DNA from: Dehalococcoidia bacterium UBA1328 | GTDB lineage: Bacteria > Chloroflexota > Dehalococcoidia > Lucifugimonadales > Lucifugimonadaceae | Assembly (NCBI GenBank): GCA_002306815.1 | Contig: DBTA01000022.1 | Location: forward strand, 121,474-185,473 | Direction: 5' to 3' | Length of the DNA: 64,000 nt | In this document: piece after piece, positions 53,097 to 62,120 of the stretch | How positions within the stretch are numbered: position 1 is the first letter of the stretch | How the letters are laid out: every line of letters starts with the position of its first letter | Notes under the pieces: generated by a model | Databases searched by the model: none | The model's input: only the letters and a program-made list of their open reading frames with translations | Told to the model about the DNA's origin: nothing | Position numbers and translations under genes: made by a program

Positions 53097-54011
53097 CTAA
53101 GACCCTTGCTTGAACCTGTCGAGAACGGTAACTAGTGCAGCGCTCGCAGGGACGGGTACTCCGGCGTCGCGACCGATTCTTACGACTGCTCCGAGAATGT
53201 CGTCCAGTTCAAGAGGCTTTCTGTTGTTGAGGTCGTATTGAAGTGAAGCTTGCGTGTCTTCCGCTTCAGCAATAGCGTCCGCCATTTTCGCATCGACACA
53301 TCTAGGCGGGAACTTAACGCCCTGCGATTGTCCTACAGCTAAGATCTCTTCCATAACGGTTCGAACCGTGTGCTCGCCGTGCGGACTTGCAAGAACTTCG
53401 ACAAACGACGCTCGAGAAGCCGCCATTACGGTTCCGATAGCACCAACACTGACCATCTTGTTCCATAGAGTGTCGACGATGTTGTTGCTGACCTTGACCT
53501 GGATTCCCTCGCGATCTAACAACTTCTGAACTGCCGCCGTGCGTTCGTTTTCCGCGCCGTCATCTTCTCCGAATTCAATCATCGCCGTTGATCCGCTCTG
53601 GTGAATGTGCCCCGGACCGACAATGCCTGTTTCGATATATGTAGCACCTTGCAGAACGTGCTTTTGACCGAGTGACGCCCCAAGGATTTGTCCTGAAGTG
53701 GCACCGTTCTGGATGGTAAGAACCGTGGTGTTCTCGCCAATCATCGGCTTCATGGTCGGGAGTGCGTCGGCATTCGAATATAGCTTTATGCAATGCAAAA
53801 TGAAGTCGACTTCGCCAACTGTCGATGGATCGTCAGTCACATCGACTTTCACGTTAAAGTTGCCCCAATTGCTGTCGACGTGAAGACCATTTTTCGCAAT
53901 CGCTTCTCCGTGCACGCCACGTGCGATCAAAACAACGTCTTCACCATGATTGGCGAGCACTCCGCCGAAATAACCGCCAACTGCCCCAGCACCCATGATT
54001 GCAATTCGCAT
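53097..54011 (-). CDS. Ketopantoate reductase family (PanE/ApbA-like)
   Basis: The 304-residue protein has the NADP loop MRIAIMGAGAVGGYFGGVLA, the hinge around LTIQNGATSGQILG, the catalytic Lys in DTLWNKMVSVGAIGTV, and the C-terminal helical domain with SLQYDLNNRKPLELDDILG. Many PanE-like proteins act on other 2-oxo acids, and no other pantothenate gene is here, so panE is not assigned. Next to RraA on one strand. Confidence 0.85.
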   Translation of the reverse strand: MRIAIMGAGAVGGYFGGVLANHGEDVVLIARGVHGEAIAKNGLHVDSNWGNFNVKVDVTDDPSTVGEVDFILHCIKLYSNADALPTMKPMIGENTTVLTIQNGATSGQILGASLGQKHVLQGATYIETGIVGPGHIHQSGSTAMIEFGEDDGAENERTAAVQKLLDREGIQVKVSNNIVDTLWNKMVSVGAIGTVMAASRASFVEVLASPHGEHTVRTVMEEILAVGQSQGVKFPPRCVDAKMADAIAEAEDTQASLQYDLNNRKPLELDDILGAVVRIGRDAGVPVPASAALVTVLDRFKQGS

Positions 54012-54154
54012 CGCTTGAACTCAGTCCGATCCGTGTCAAAAAACACTGGTAAAAATATCCGCCGTCAACGATATCGAATTCACGCAAGATGTGGTTACTG
54101 ATTTCAATAGTTATTAAAAATATTGAGCCTATGACAACCAATTAATTCAGCTCT

Positions 54155-54182
54155 TTGGAGTGCACAAAAACCTCGTTATAAG
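54155..54182 (+). promoter_or_regulatory. Promoter of rph(-eno-gap)
   Basis: TTGGAG (54155-54160), 16 bases, TATAAG (54177-54182), about 55 bases before the rph start. It is the best match in the 226-base divergent gap. Confidence 0.5.
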
Positions 54183-54237
54183 GGAAGTCACATTCCACTG
54201 GTAAAATTCTTCGCTGGAATATCTAAAGGATTATGAA

Positions 54238-54966
54238 TTGTCAGAAACCACTCTTGCTAGATCAGGCAACCGATCACCTTCGACGCAGCGCCCAGTAAAG
54301 ATCATACCGGGTTTCGTACCAGATGCTGAGGGCTCAGCACTTATAGAAACCGGAAACACGAAAGTCATGTGTGCCGCAACGGTCGAGACTCGCGTTCCAA
54401 CATGGATACGAGGCAATGGAACAGGGTGGGTAACTGCCGAGTACTCCATGCTCCCTCGCTCAACTAAAGACCGAGTGCGGCGTGAAAGAAGCAAAGTGGG
54501 CGGTCGAACACAGGAAATCCAGCGGTTGATTGGTCGCGTCCTTCGCTCAGTCACTGACCTATCCGCTCTGGGTGAAGTTTCTATCCTGCTCGACTGTGAT
54601 GTGATCCGAGCCGATGGCGGCACACGAACCGCATCCATAACTGGTGCCTATGTCGCTCTCCATCAGGCACTTGAGGGTCTTGTCGAAAACGGGATGACCG
54701 AATCAATTCCGCTTAAAGATCAGATTGCAGCAATCAGTGTGGGAGTTGTTGAGGGAATACCGGTCCTCGATCTCGACTACAACGAGGATTCAGCAGCAGC
54801 TGTCGACATGAACGTCGTAATGACCGGGTCAGGTGAGTTCGTCGAACTGCAAGGCACAGGTGAAGAAGCGACATTTACTCGTAACGAGCTAAATGAAATG
54901 CTCGGTCTTGCAGAGTCAGGAATTGGAAATCTACTGACAGCGCAACGAGAAGCACTGGCAAAGTAA
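54238..54966 (+). CDS. rph: Ribonuclease PH
   Basis: The 242-residue phosphorolytic exoribonuclease trims tRNA 3' ends. Signatures: GSALIETGNTKVMCAATVE, RSTKDRVRRERSKVGGRTQEIQRLIGRVLR (phosphate and RNA binding) and DCDVIRADGGTRTASITGA. Start TTG behind AAAGGA. It heads a run rph-eno-gap, with about 60-base gaps. Confidence 0.96.
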   Translation: MSETTLARSGNRSPSTQRPVKIIPGFVPDAEGSALIETGNTKVMCAATVETRVPTWIRGNGTGWVTAEYSMLPRSTKDRVRRERSKVGGRTQEIQRLIGRVLRSVTDLSALGEVSILLDCDVIRADGGTRTASITGAYVALHQALEGLVENGMTESIPLKDQIAAISVGVVEGIPVLDLDYNEDSAAAVDMNVVMTGSGEFVELQGTGEEATFTRNELNEMLGLAESGIGNLLTAQREALAK

Positions 54967-55033
54967 GGCAAAATTATTTGAAACCCTCGACCGTCAGCAG
55001 ACTGTCGACACGCTAAGAAACAGAAAAGAAAAA

Positions 55034-56326
55034 ATGGCGAAAATCACAACGGTCATCGGGCACGAAATCCTCGATTCGCGAGGCAACCCGACGGTTGGGA
55101 CAACGGTTGTGCTCGACGATGGCACGACGGCTTCTGCGGCAGTTCCATCGGGTGCCAGCACTGGAAGCCGAGAGGCTGTCGAGCTGCGAGACGGCGATAA
55201 AACTAGATTCGGCGGAAAAGGCGTCCTCAAAGCCGTTGGTGCGGTTAATGGAGAACTTAGTGCCGCGGTCAAAGGTCTAGACGCCACTGACCAGCGAAAG
55301 GTCGATCAAGTAATGATCGACCTCGACGGCACTCTAAACAAGGGCCGAGTCGGTGCAAACGCGATTCTTGCTATCTCTCTAGCGGCGCTTCGTGCAGGAG
55401 CTATCAGTTCAGGCAAAGAAGTGTTCGAACACATTGCGGATCTTGCTGGCAATGACTCTGCCGTAGAGCTGCCCGTCCCCATGTTCAACGTACTCAATGG
55501 TGGCGCACACGCTATGGGATCGACCGACTTTCAGGAGTTCATGATCGTTCCTGTGGGAATCGACTCGTTCTCTGAAGCCCTTCGCTGTGGAGCCGAAATG
55601 TACCAGTGGCTCAACAAGAAGCTACACGCCGACGGTCACGCCACCACTGTTGGTGATGAAGGTGGATTTGCCCCTCAGGGTCTGACCAACCGACAGGCAC
55701 TTGAATATGCAACAGCTGCGATTGAGGGAGCGGGATACAAGCCAGGCGAAGAAGTGTTCATTGCCCTCGACCCTGCATCGTCAGAGTTCTACTCAGATGG
55801 CATATACGATCTTTCTCGTGAGAGTCAAAAGCTTTCCAGTGAAGAGATGGTGCAAGAATACGCAATGCTCGCCAATGACTTCCCAATCTACTCTGTCGAA
55901 GATGGACTCGCTGAAGACGACTGGTCGGGCTGGGAAGTGCAGACCGCTCAGACAGGTGACCGGATCCAACTGGTCGGCGACGATCTCTACGTGACTCAAG
56001 AACGGTACGTCCAAAAGGGAATCGATACCAAAGCCGGCAACGCTGTTCTCGTAAAACTCAACCAGGTTGGAAGCGTCTCTGAAACCCTCGATACAGTTGC
56101 GCTCGCACAGAGTGCCGACTTCGGGGTTGTAATCAGCCACCGATCCGGTGAAACAGAAGACACATCAATAGCTGATCTTGCAGTTGGTACCTCAGCAGGC
56201 CAGATTAAAACAGGTGCGCCGGCGCGGAGTGAACGCATGGCGAAGTACAACCGACTCCTCAGAATCGAAGACCTGCTCGGTAACAAGGCACAGTACGCAG
56301 GCAAGCGAATCCTGCATGGCAGCTGA
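55034..56326 (+). CDS. eno: Enolase
   Basis: The 430-residue glycolytic enzyme converts 2-phosphoglycerate to phosphoenolpyruvate. Signatures: EILDSRGNPTVGTTV, GASTGSREAVELRDGD, VGDEGGFAP, EDGLAEDDWSGW, catalytic Lys in VLVKLNQVGS and VISHRSGETEDTSIADLAV. It is a true enolase, distinct from the two superfamily paralogues in this window. Confidence 0.97.
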   Translation: MAKITTVIGHEILDSRGNPTVGTTVVLDDGTTASAAVPSGASTGSREAVELRDGDKTRFGGKGVLKAVGAVNGELSAAVKGLDATDQRKVDQVMIDLDGTLNKGRVGANAILAISLAALRAGAISSGKEVFEHIADLAGNDSAVELPVPMFNVLNGGAHAMGSTDFQEFMIVPVGIDSFSEALRCGAEMYQWLNKKLHADGHATTVGDEGGFAPQGLTNRQALEYATAAIEGAGYKPGEEVFIALDPASSEFYSDGIYDLSRESQKLSSEEMVQEYAMLANDFPIYSVEDGLAEDDWSGWEVQTAQTGDRIQLVGDDLYVTQERYVQKGIDTKAGNAVLVKLNQVGSVSETLDTVALAQSADFGVVISHRSGETEDTSIADLAVGTSAGQIKTGAPARSERMAKYNRLLRIEDLLGNKAQYAGKRILHGS

Positions 56327-56386
56327 ACCCGAAACACATACTCGCGAATCAAATAAGCCACCTCGAAGAAAACTAGGAAATAGGAA

Positions 56387-57406
56387 ATGGCAAAAACCAA
56401 AGTTGGAATCAACGGTTTTGGAAGAATCGGGCGGCAAGTGTTCCGCACCATCACCGAGCGACACGGCGACACTCTAGAAGTAGTCGCAATAAACGATTCA
56501 GGTAGTACATCAAACAAAGCTCATCTGTTCAAGTTCGACTCAACTTACGGGCGTTACAACGGAACCGTTGAAGCAGAAGACAATGCCCTTTTAATTGACG
56601 GACGCAAGATCACATCGTTCTCTGAACGAGATCCAGGTCGAATCAACTGGGGCGATGCTGGCGTCGACATTGTCGTTGAGTCAACCGGAAAGTTTACCGA
56701 TGCCACCAAAGCAGCCGGTCACATGAACGGCGGAGCCAAGAAAGTCATCATTTCCGCCCCTGCAAAGAACGAAGACATCACCGTCGTTCTAGGCGTGAAT
56801 GATGACCAGTACGACGCTTCCGCTCACCACGTTGTTTCGAACGCTTCTTGCACTACTAACTGTGTAGCTCCGATGGCGAAAGTGCTTCACGACAATTTCG
56901 GTATTGACAGCGCGTTGATGTCGACAATCCACGCCTACACCAACGACCAAAATATTCTCGACCAGAATCACAGCGATCTTCGCAGAGCCAGGGCGGCTGC
57001 AAACAGCATCATTCCGACAACGACGGGTGCTGCGAAAGCAGTAACGATCGTGATCCCTGAACTTGAAGGCAAGATCGACGGAATGGCTTACCGAGTTCCT
57101 GTGATTACCGGATCGGTAACCGACCTAACAGTCAAGCTGACCAAAGAGGCCTCCCTGGCTGACGTAAACGAAGCGTTCCGACAGGCTTCAATGAGCGAAG
57201 GATTGCATGGCATTCTCGGCTACTCCGACGAACCGCTCGTATCTGTCGACTACATTGGCAACTCGAACTCGTGCACTATCGATTCGCTGGCTACATCAGC
57301 AGTTGGTGACGGATTCGTAAAGGTCGTTGGCTGGTACGACAACGAATGGGGCTACTCCTCACGTACCGCCGACCTCGCCAACTTAATGCTCGAAAAGGGC
57401 TTATAG
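56387..57406 (+). CDS. gap: Glyceraldehyde-3-phosphate dehydrogenase
   Basis: The 339-residue enzyme has the NAD loop INGFGRIGRQVFRTI, the catalytic Cys in SNASCTTNCVAPM with His in STIHAYTNDQ, and the phosphate-binding ATSAVGDGFVKVVGWYDNEWGY end. Pairs with the enolase gene in central carbon metabolism. A strong terminator follows 27 bases later. Confidence 0.97.
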   Translation: MAKTKVGINGFGRIGRQVFRTITERHGDTLEVVAINDSGSTSNKAHLFKFDSTYGRYNGTVEAEDNALLIDGRKITSFSERDPGRINWGDAGVDIVVESTGKFTDATKAAGHMNGGAKKVIISAPAKNEDITVVLGVNDDQYDASAHHVVSNASCTTNCVAPMAKVLHDNFGIDSALMSTIHAYTNDQNILDQNHSDLRRARAAANSIIPTTTGAAKAVTIVIPELEGKIDGMAYRVPVITGSVTDLTVKLTKEASLADVNEAFRQASMSEGLHGILGYSDEPLVSVDYIGNSNSCTIDSLATSAVGDGFVKVVGWYDNEWGYSSRTADLANLMLEKGL

Positions 57407-57433
57407 AAACCCAATCGTTTCCATAGAACTCAC

Positions 57434-57470
57434 AAAAGAGCCTATAGTGATTCGCACTGCAGGCTCTTTT
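57434..57470 (+). terminator. Intrinsic terminator after gap
   Basis: The 10-bp perfect stem AAAAGAGCCT/AGGCTCTTTT (57434-57443, 57461-57470) contains an inner AGTG/CACT. It closes the rph-eno-gap transcript. Confidence 0.9.
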
Positions 57471-57548
57471 AGCTTAACGAGAGCTAATCTGTATCGTCTC
57501 CTGATCTTGTTTCCTACTCAAAATCCAACTTTACCGCCATAGCAGGCG

Positions 57549-57554
57549 TATAAT
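57549..57554 (+). promoter_or_regulatory. TATAAT -10 element of the pdxST transcript
   Basis: A perfect TATAAT lies about 145 bases before the pdxS start. A matching -35 is weak (AACTTT, 16 bases upstream). Transcription from here begins right before the first leader hairpin. Confidence 0.55.
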
Positions 57555-57560
57555 TTCGGG

Positions 57561-57698
57561 CAATGCGTCACGATGGCGCAAAGGTGTGACGCGGGTTCGG
57601 TGTCGCGATCACACTGCTACCCCGGTCTCCTGTATCCGAGCTGATACCAATACGGCACCTTCGGGAAGACCACTAAAAGCCGGAAGGATCGTAAGACG
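57561..57698 (+). promoter_or_regulatory. Structured 5' leader of pdxST, unassigned family
   Basis: Three helical domains follow one another. A: GCGTCAC/GTGACGC (57565-57571, 57586-57592). B: GGGT/ACCC enclosing GTGT/ACAC (57593-57622). C: GGTCT/AGACC (57624-57628, 57667-57671) enclosing GTATC/GATAC (57632-57636, 57643-57647). The ribosome site GGAAGGA follows at 57682. No T-run is seen, so control, if any, would act on translation. It does not fit TPP, FMN, cobalamin or glycine riboswitch consensus that I know. Confidence 0.45.
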
Positions 57699-58643
57699 AT
57701 GGCAACATCAACGACTAATGGCACCGCCAAAGGTGCTCAGCGCTGGAAAGAAATGTCGAAGCCTGAAGTAGGCGACTGGCGCGTAAAGGGCGGACTTGCT
57801 CAGATGCTCAAGGGCGGCGTGATTATGGACGTCGTTACCCCTGACCAGGCAAAGATCGCAGAAGACGCAGGTGCAGTGTCTGTTATGGCACTCGAACGCG
57901 TCCCATCAGACATTCGACGCGACGGTGGCGTGGCACGAATGTCTGACCCCGACCTGATTTCTGGAATCATCGACGCGGTATCAATTCCTGTTATGGCAAA
58001 GGCTCGAATTGGTCACTTTGTCGAGGCGCAGGTTCTTGAGGCGCTCGGCGTCGACTACTGTGACGAGTCAGAAGTGCTAACCCCGGCCGATGATGAGTTC
58101 CACATCGACAAGTGGCAGTTCAAAATGCCATACGTGTGTGGGGCGCGAAACATTGGTGAAGCTCTCCGTCGCATCGGTGAAGGTGCCGCAATGATCCGCA
58201 CGAAGGGTGAAGCTGGTACAGGCGACGTGGTTCACGCTGTAACTCACGCTCGCCAGATTCTGGCAGACATCCGTGCAATACAGAACGCACCAACCGAAGA
58301 ATTGATGTCGCTTGCCCGCGACTATCAGGCTCCCTATGAATTGGTCGTTGAAGTTGCTCGAACCGGAAAGCTTCCAGTTGTGAACTTCGCAGCGGGTGGT
58401 ATTGCCACACCGGCCGACGCAGCTCTGCTGATGCAAATCGGTGTCGAAGGCGTGTTCGTTGGTTCTGGAATATTCAAGAGCGACAACCCAGCAAAGATGG
58501 CTGCCGCAATTGTGAAGGCCACGACTCACTACAACGACCCCGACATGCTTGCTGAAATCTCACGTGGTCTTGGCGACGCAATGTCCGGTATCGAGGCCAA
58601 TAAGATTCCACAGGAGCAGCAGCTCCAGACTCGCGGTTGGTAA
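57699..58643 (+). CDS. pdxS: Pyridoxal 5'-phosphate synthase lyase subunit
   Basis: The 314-residue TIM-barrel enzyme makes PLP from ribose 5-phosphate, glyceraldehyde 3-phosphate and ammonia. Signatures: GGVIMDVVTPDQAKIAEDAGA, VMALERVPSDIRRDGGVARMSDP, MAKARIGHFVEAQ, MIRTKGEAGTGDV and NFAAGGIATPADAALLMQ. The Lys of IMAKARI is the second catalytic lysine. The next gene supplies the glutaminase partner. Confidence 0.97.
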   Translation: MATSTTNGTAKGAQRWKEMSKPEVGDWRVKGGLAQMLKGGVIMDVVTPDQAKIAEDAGAVSVMALERVPSDIRRDGGVARMSDPDLISGIIDAVSIPVMAKARIGHFVEAQVLEALGVDYCDESEVLTPADDEFHIDKWQFKMPYVCGARNIGEALRRIGEGAAMIRTKGEAGTGDVVHAVTHARQILADIRAIQNAPTEELMSLARDYQAPYELVVEVARTGKLPVVNFAAGGIATPADAALLMQIGVEGVFVGSGIFKSDNPAKMAAAIVKATTHYNDPDMLAEISRGLGDAMSGIEANKIPQEQQLQTRGW

Positions 58644-58672
58644 AAGGATTGTCCCAGAATTCAGGCACACCG

Positions 58673-59341
58673 ATGCCGGATCAAACCCGCATCGGTGTGC
58701 TCGCACTGCAAGGTGACTTCGCAGAGCACATTCACATGCTCGAACTGCTTGGAGTACCAGCTATTGAAGTTCGTAAGGTTGAGCAACTCGAAGAAATCGA
58801 TGGCTTGATCATTCCAGGTGGCGAGAGCACAACCATTGTGAAGTTGCTCCACATGTTCGAGTTCGTTGACGCCCTTCGGGCGCGTGTCGAGTCAGGAATG
58901 GCGCTGTGGGGCACGTGCGCGGGCATGATCGTAATTGCTCGCGAACTTGCTGATCCATATCCAACCCCGCTCGATCTGATCGACATCAATGTCGCCAGAA
59001 ACTACTTCGGCAGGCAGGTTGATAGTTTCGAAGCCGAACTGTATATCACCGGCATCGAGGGTGATCCGATGAGGGCAGTGTTCATTCGTGCGCCTATTGT
59101 GCAGAGCACTGGCGATAGTGTGGAAACTCTGGCCGTCGTTCCAGCCAAAGAAGACGGAACGCCTGAACAGGCGGTTGCAGTTCGAAAGGGCCGAGTGCTT
59201 GCCACCTCGTTCCACCCGGAACTGACGGAAGACACCCGACTTCACGCGTTGTTCGTATCACTGGCTGAAGAGAGCCGTACTGATTCAACCGACCGTTCAC
59301 CGATACGACAAACTACGGAGGAATCTCCGAGCACTGTATGA
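58673..59341 (+). CDS. pdxT: Pyridoxal 5'-phosphate synthase glutaminase subunit
   Basis: The ~222-residue glutamine amidotransferase delivers ammonia to PdxS. RIGVLALQGDFAEHI opens the protein, IPGGESTTIVKLL follows, the nucleophile Cys is in WGTCAGMIV and the His-Glu pair in TSFHPELTEDTRLH. The frame is open to 58637, overlapping pdxS; the ATG at 58673 gives the typical N-terminus. A ~25-residue C-terminal extension overlaps the next start (ATGA). Confidence 0.95.
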   Translation: MPDQTRIGVLALQGDFAEHIHMLELLGVPAIEVRKVEQLEEIDGLIIPGGESTTIVKLLHMFEFVDALRARVESGMALWGTCAGMIVIARELADPYPTPLDLIDINVARNYFGRQVDSFEAELYITGIEGDPMRAVFIRAPIVQSTGDSVETLAVVPAKEDGTPEQAVAVRKGRVLATSFHPELTEDTRLHALFVSLAEESRTDSTDRSPIRQTTEESPSTV

Positions 59342-60276
59342 TCCGTCACCTTCACCCAACAGATTCGCCTGGACTGCTGCAATTCCGTCAGTCGTCCGGT
59401 CAGGGTGAAACGTGCACGTTGGGCGGTGCGCTAAGAGGAGGCCCCGGGAGCTTCCCGGCAGTCAAGTACGCAGGTATCGCATTATCCCCTCGCGCCTGGC
59501 AGAGCTGCTGGTTGGAAGCCCGACGAGGTCGAATCAACGGTGTTATGCGAGCCGGACCACGATCTGGTCCTCAAGCATGGGAGGTTGAGGAGCTGTTCCT
59601 GCACAACTCGAAACCCGATCTTGCAATGGAGTTGCTTGAACAAATCGCAATACCCGCTGGCGGAGCAGGGGCGCACAGAATATTTATTCGGGTTCCGGCT
59701 AACAGCTCCGTTGCCGATCAGGCAAAAAATGCTGGCTATTCAGCCATCTACCGCGAGACCGTATTCGGATCAGATTCGGTAACCGATGCAATTGGCAAAC
59801 TCGGTATGCCCGATCATTCACTTACACTCCGTCCACGTGAAACATCGGATGACCAGAGTTTGTTCCGGCTATACAACTCCACCACGCCAGTCGAGATTCG
59901 TATGAAGTCAGGTCAAACAATCCAGGACTGGATTTCAGGTTCTGAACGTCTGGGTCGTCGCAAATCAGAGTGGGTACTTGAACTCGAAAACGGTGAAAAA
60001 GGCGGACTAGTTCAGCGCAACACTACTCGCTCGGGTCACATGTTCAACTTGAACTGGGCAAGTGAGGCTGGCTCGGAACTGCCGGGGCTCGTCGCGGCTG
60101 CGCTCGCCAATTCAAGAGAAGGCAAAGTAACGACGGCAGTAGCAGAATTTCGGCCTGCACTGTCACATTTTCTGGTGACGATTGGGTTTACCGCAATGGC
60201 GCAATATGAAGTAATGGTCAAGCCATTGGCTAAAACTGTTGCCGAAACGTCGCAGGCGTTCGCGCCCATCGGTTAG
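59338..60276 (+). CDS. GNAT-like protein of unknown function
   Basis: The 312-residue protein looks like two weak GNAT-type folds. The pattern AWEVEELFLHNSKPDLAMELLEQI, HRIFIRVPANSSVADQAKNAGY and FLVTIGFTAMAQYEVMVK resembles acetyltransferase helices and beta strands, but the acetyl-CoA loop (RxxGxG/A) is not evident. Function unknown. Its ATG overlaps the pdxT stop, so it is translated with it. It is followed by the Ycf45-type ATPase and tmk. Confidence 0.6.
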   Translation: MIRHLHPTDSPGLLQFRQSSGQGETCTLGGALRGGPGSFPAVKYAGIALSPRAWQSCWLEARRGRINGVMRAGPRSGPQAWEVEELFLHNSKPDLAMELLEQIAIPAGGAGAHRIFIRVPANSSVADQAKNAGYSAIYRETVFGSDSVTDAIGKLGMPDHSLTLRPRETSDDQSLFRLYNSTTPVEIRMKSGQTIQDWISGSERLGRRKSEWVLELENGEKGGLVQRNTTRSGHMFNLNWASEAGSELPGLVAAALANSREGKVTTAVAEFRPALSHFLVTIGFTAMAQYEVMVKPLAKTVAETSQAFAPIG

Positions 60277-60359
60277 CGTTAGAATTCAATGAAATCGGTC
60301 ATCGTAAAATCAAATCGTGTTCGCCACAAAACGACATCAAGATCAAGGAATATTTCGAA

Positions 60360-62057
60360 CTGTCAGATCCCAACGCACAGGTAGTTGACGACCTAGAAGC
60401 ATTCATCGGCATTTTCCCGAACGAGATTGCCTCAGCTTTAAGAGTCCGCGAAGACATTGGTGACCTGGTAGAGGTAATTCTCGACCTCGGAAGGTATCCG
60501 GACGCGAGATTCGCGACAGAGCACGTAACCCTCGCTGAACTTGAAGTCAGTCGAGAGCAAATAGCTGACGTAGTCGAAAACGTCGGTCACTTCGGTGACG
60601 ACAATCGCGCTGGAATTGAGCGTACGCTTCACCGCATTTCCGTAATGCGTAACCGCGCGGGCGAGCCTGTCGGTCTAACTTGCCGCGTAGGTCGAGCTGT
60701 ATACGGTTCGGTAAGACTCATCGAAGATCTCATACGATCGGGCAAAAGCGTCTTGATCCTCGGCCGCCCGGGCGTTGGTAAAACGACAATTCTACGAGAA
60801 ACCGCACGCGTTCTTTCCGATGAAGCCGATAAACGCGTTGTTGTTGTCGACACGTCGAACGAAATTGCCGGTGACGGAGACGTTCCACACCCTGCGATCG
60901 GTCGCGCGCGGCGCATGCAAGTAGCCAACACGAGTCTTCAGCACAACGTGATGATCGAAGCAGTCGAAAACCACATGCCTGAAGTGATTGTCATTGACGA
61001 AATGAGTACAGAGCTCGAAGCATTAGCTGCACGCACAATTGCTGAACGCGGAGTTCAACTCGTCGCAACCGCTCACGGTAACACCCTTGGCAACGTGATC
61101 TCTAACCCGACACTCGCCGATCTTGTCGGTGGACAACAGACCGTGACGCTGGGCGACATCGAAGCGAGAAGGCGTCGAACACAAAAGACTGTGCTTGAAC
61201 GTAAGCACGAACCTACTTTCGATATCGTAGTTGAAATTCGCGAACGCAACGCGGTCGCCATTCACCCTGAGGTCGGAACCGCGGTCGACCGCATGCTTCG
61301 AGGTATTTCAATCCCACAGGAAGCACGTCGGCTCCAATCAAACGGTCAGGTTGAAGTTGAAGTCGAGGAAACCCCGGGGTCAGATTCCGAGTTCGCTCCG
61401 GTACCATTCGAAGTCAGCGAAGTCGGGCGTAAGCGTCAGTCCCTAGAACGAGATCATGGTAGAGCACGACGCAAACGTGCTCCTCGAGATGGCAATGGCA
61501 TTGCTGAATACGATTTGAACGATTATGAAGACTCAATCGAACCAAATAAACCGGTGATGACCAAAGTGTTCCCGTTCGGGGTTCCAAAGACAGCGATCGA
61601 AGAAGTAATCGCTGAAATTAACGCTTCGGTGCAGGTCGTCGATTACGCTGACTCTGCAGAAATATTCGTCACCACGAAATCGCACTACAGTCGACGACCG
61701 ACCGCGGTTAGAAGAGCCGAACGAGATGGCATACTGGTTCATGTCTTGCGTCGCGGAACAAAAGAACAAATTCTCCAGTTCTTGAAGCGGTTCACACAAG
61801 ATCGAACCCGAGCTGCTCGACTCGAGTCGAGCGATTTCGAGGAACACAACCAGAGCGGACGTTCCCGCGAGGCGCTTCGTGAAACAGAAGATGCGATAAG
61901 TCGAATCATCTCTGGCGAACTGCGGGTCGAGTTGATGGCACAACCGCCCTACGTACGTCGACTCCAACATGGTTTGGCTGCGCGGAACAATCTTGGCTCT
62001 GCGAGTATGGGAAGAGAACCCTCGCGACGCGTTGTAATCCGTCGCCGCAAGCGTTAG
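60360..62057 (+). CDS. Ycf45-type AAA ATPase with R3H domain
   Basis: About 565 residues. Conserved sequence (DDNRAGIERTLHRISV, and a helical domain before it) extends 95 codons ahead of the first ATG at 60645, with no ATG, GTG or TTG available. A CTG at 60360 behind AAGGA is the likely start. The ATPase core has Walker A LGRPGVGKTT (about 135-143), Walker B VIVIDEMS (about 209-216) and THGNT-like ATAHGNTLGNVISNP. The C-terminus carries an R3H-like RRLQHGLA with GREPSRRVVIRR. Relatives are the chloroplast Ycf45/SpoIIIAA-like nucleic-acid ATPases. The role is unknown. tmk follows. Confidence 0.82.
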   Translation: MSDPNAQVVDDLEAFIGIFPNEIASALRVREDIGDLVEVILDLGRYPDARFATEHVTLAELEVSREQIADVVENVGHFGDDNRAGIERTLHRISVMRNRAGEPVGLTCRVGRAVYGSVRLIEDLIRSGKSVLILGRPGVGKTTILRETARVLSDEADKRVVVVDTSNEIAGDGDVPHPAIGRARRMQVANTSLQHNVMIEAVENHMPEVIVIDEMSTELEALAARTIAERGVQLVATAHGNTLGNVISNPTLADLVGGQQTVTLGDIEARRRRTQKTVLERKHEPTFDIVVEIRERNAVAIHPEVGTAVDRMLRGISIPQEARRLQSNGQVEVEVEETPGSDSEFAPVPFEVSEVGRKRQSLERDHGRARRKRAPRDGNGIAEYDLNDYEDSIEPNKPVMTKVFPFGVPKTAIEEVIAEINASVQVVDYADSAEIFVTTKSHYSRRPTAVRRAERDGILVHVLRRGTKEQILQFLKRFTQDRTRAARLESSDFEEHNQSGRSREALRETEDAISRIISGELRVELMAQPPYVRRLQHGLAARNNLGSASMGREPSRRVVIRRRKR

Positions 62058-62120
62058 TGTTCTCTGCAAGTTTACGGGGCGATTCGCTGCCTCATCAAGC
62101 GCGAGAACAAGGACTGAAAA

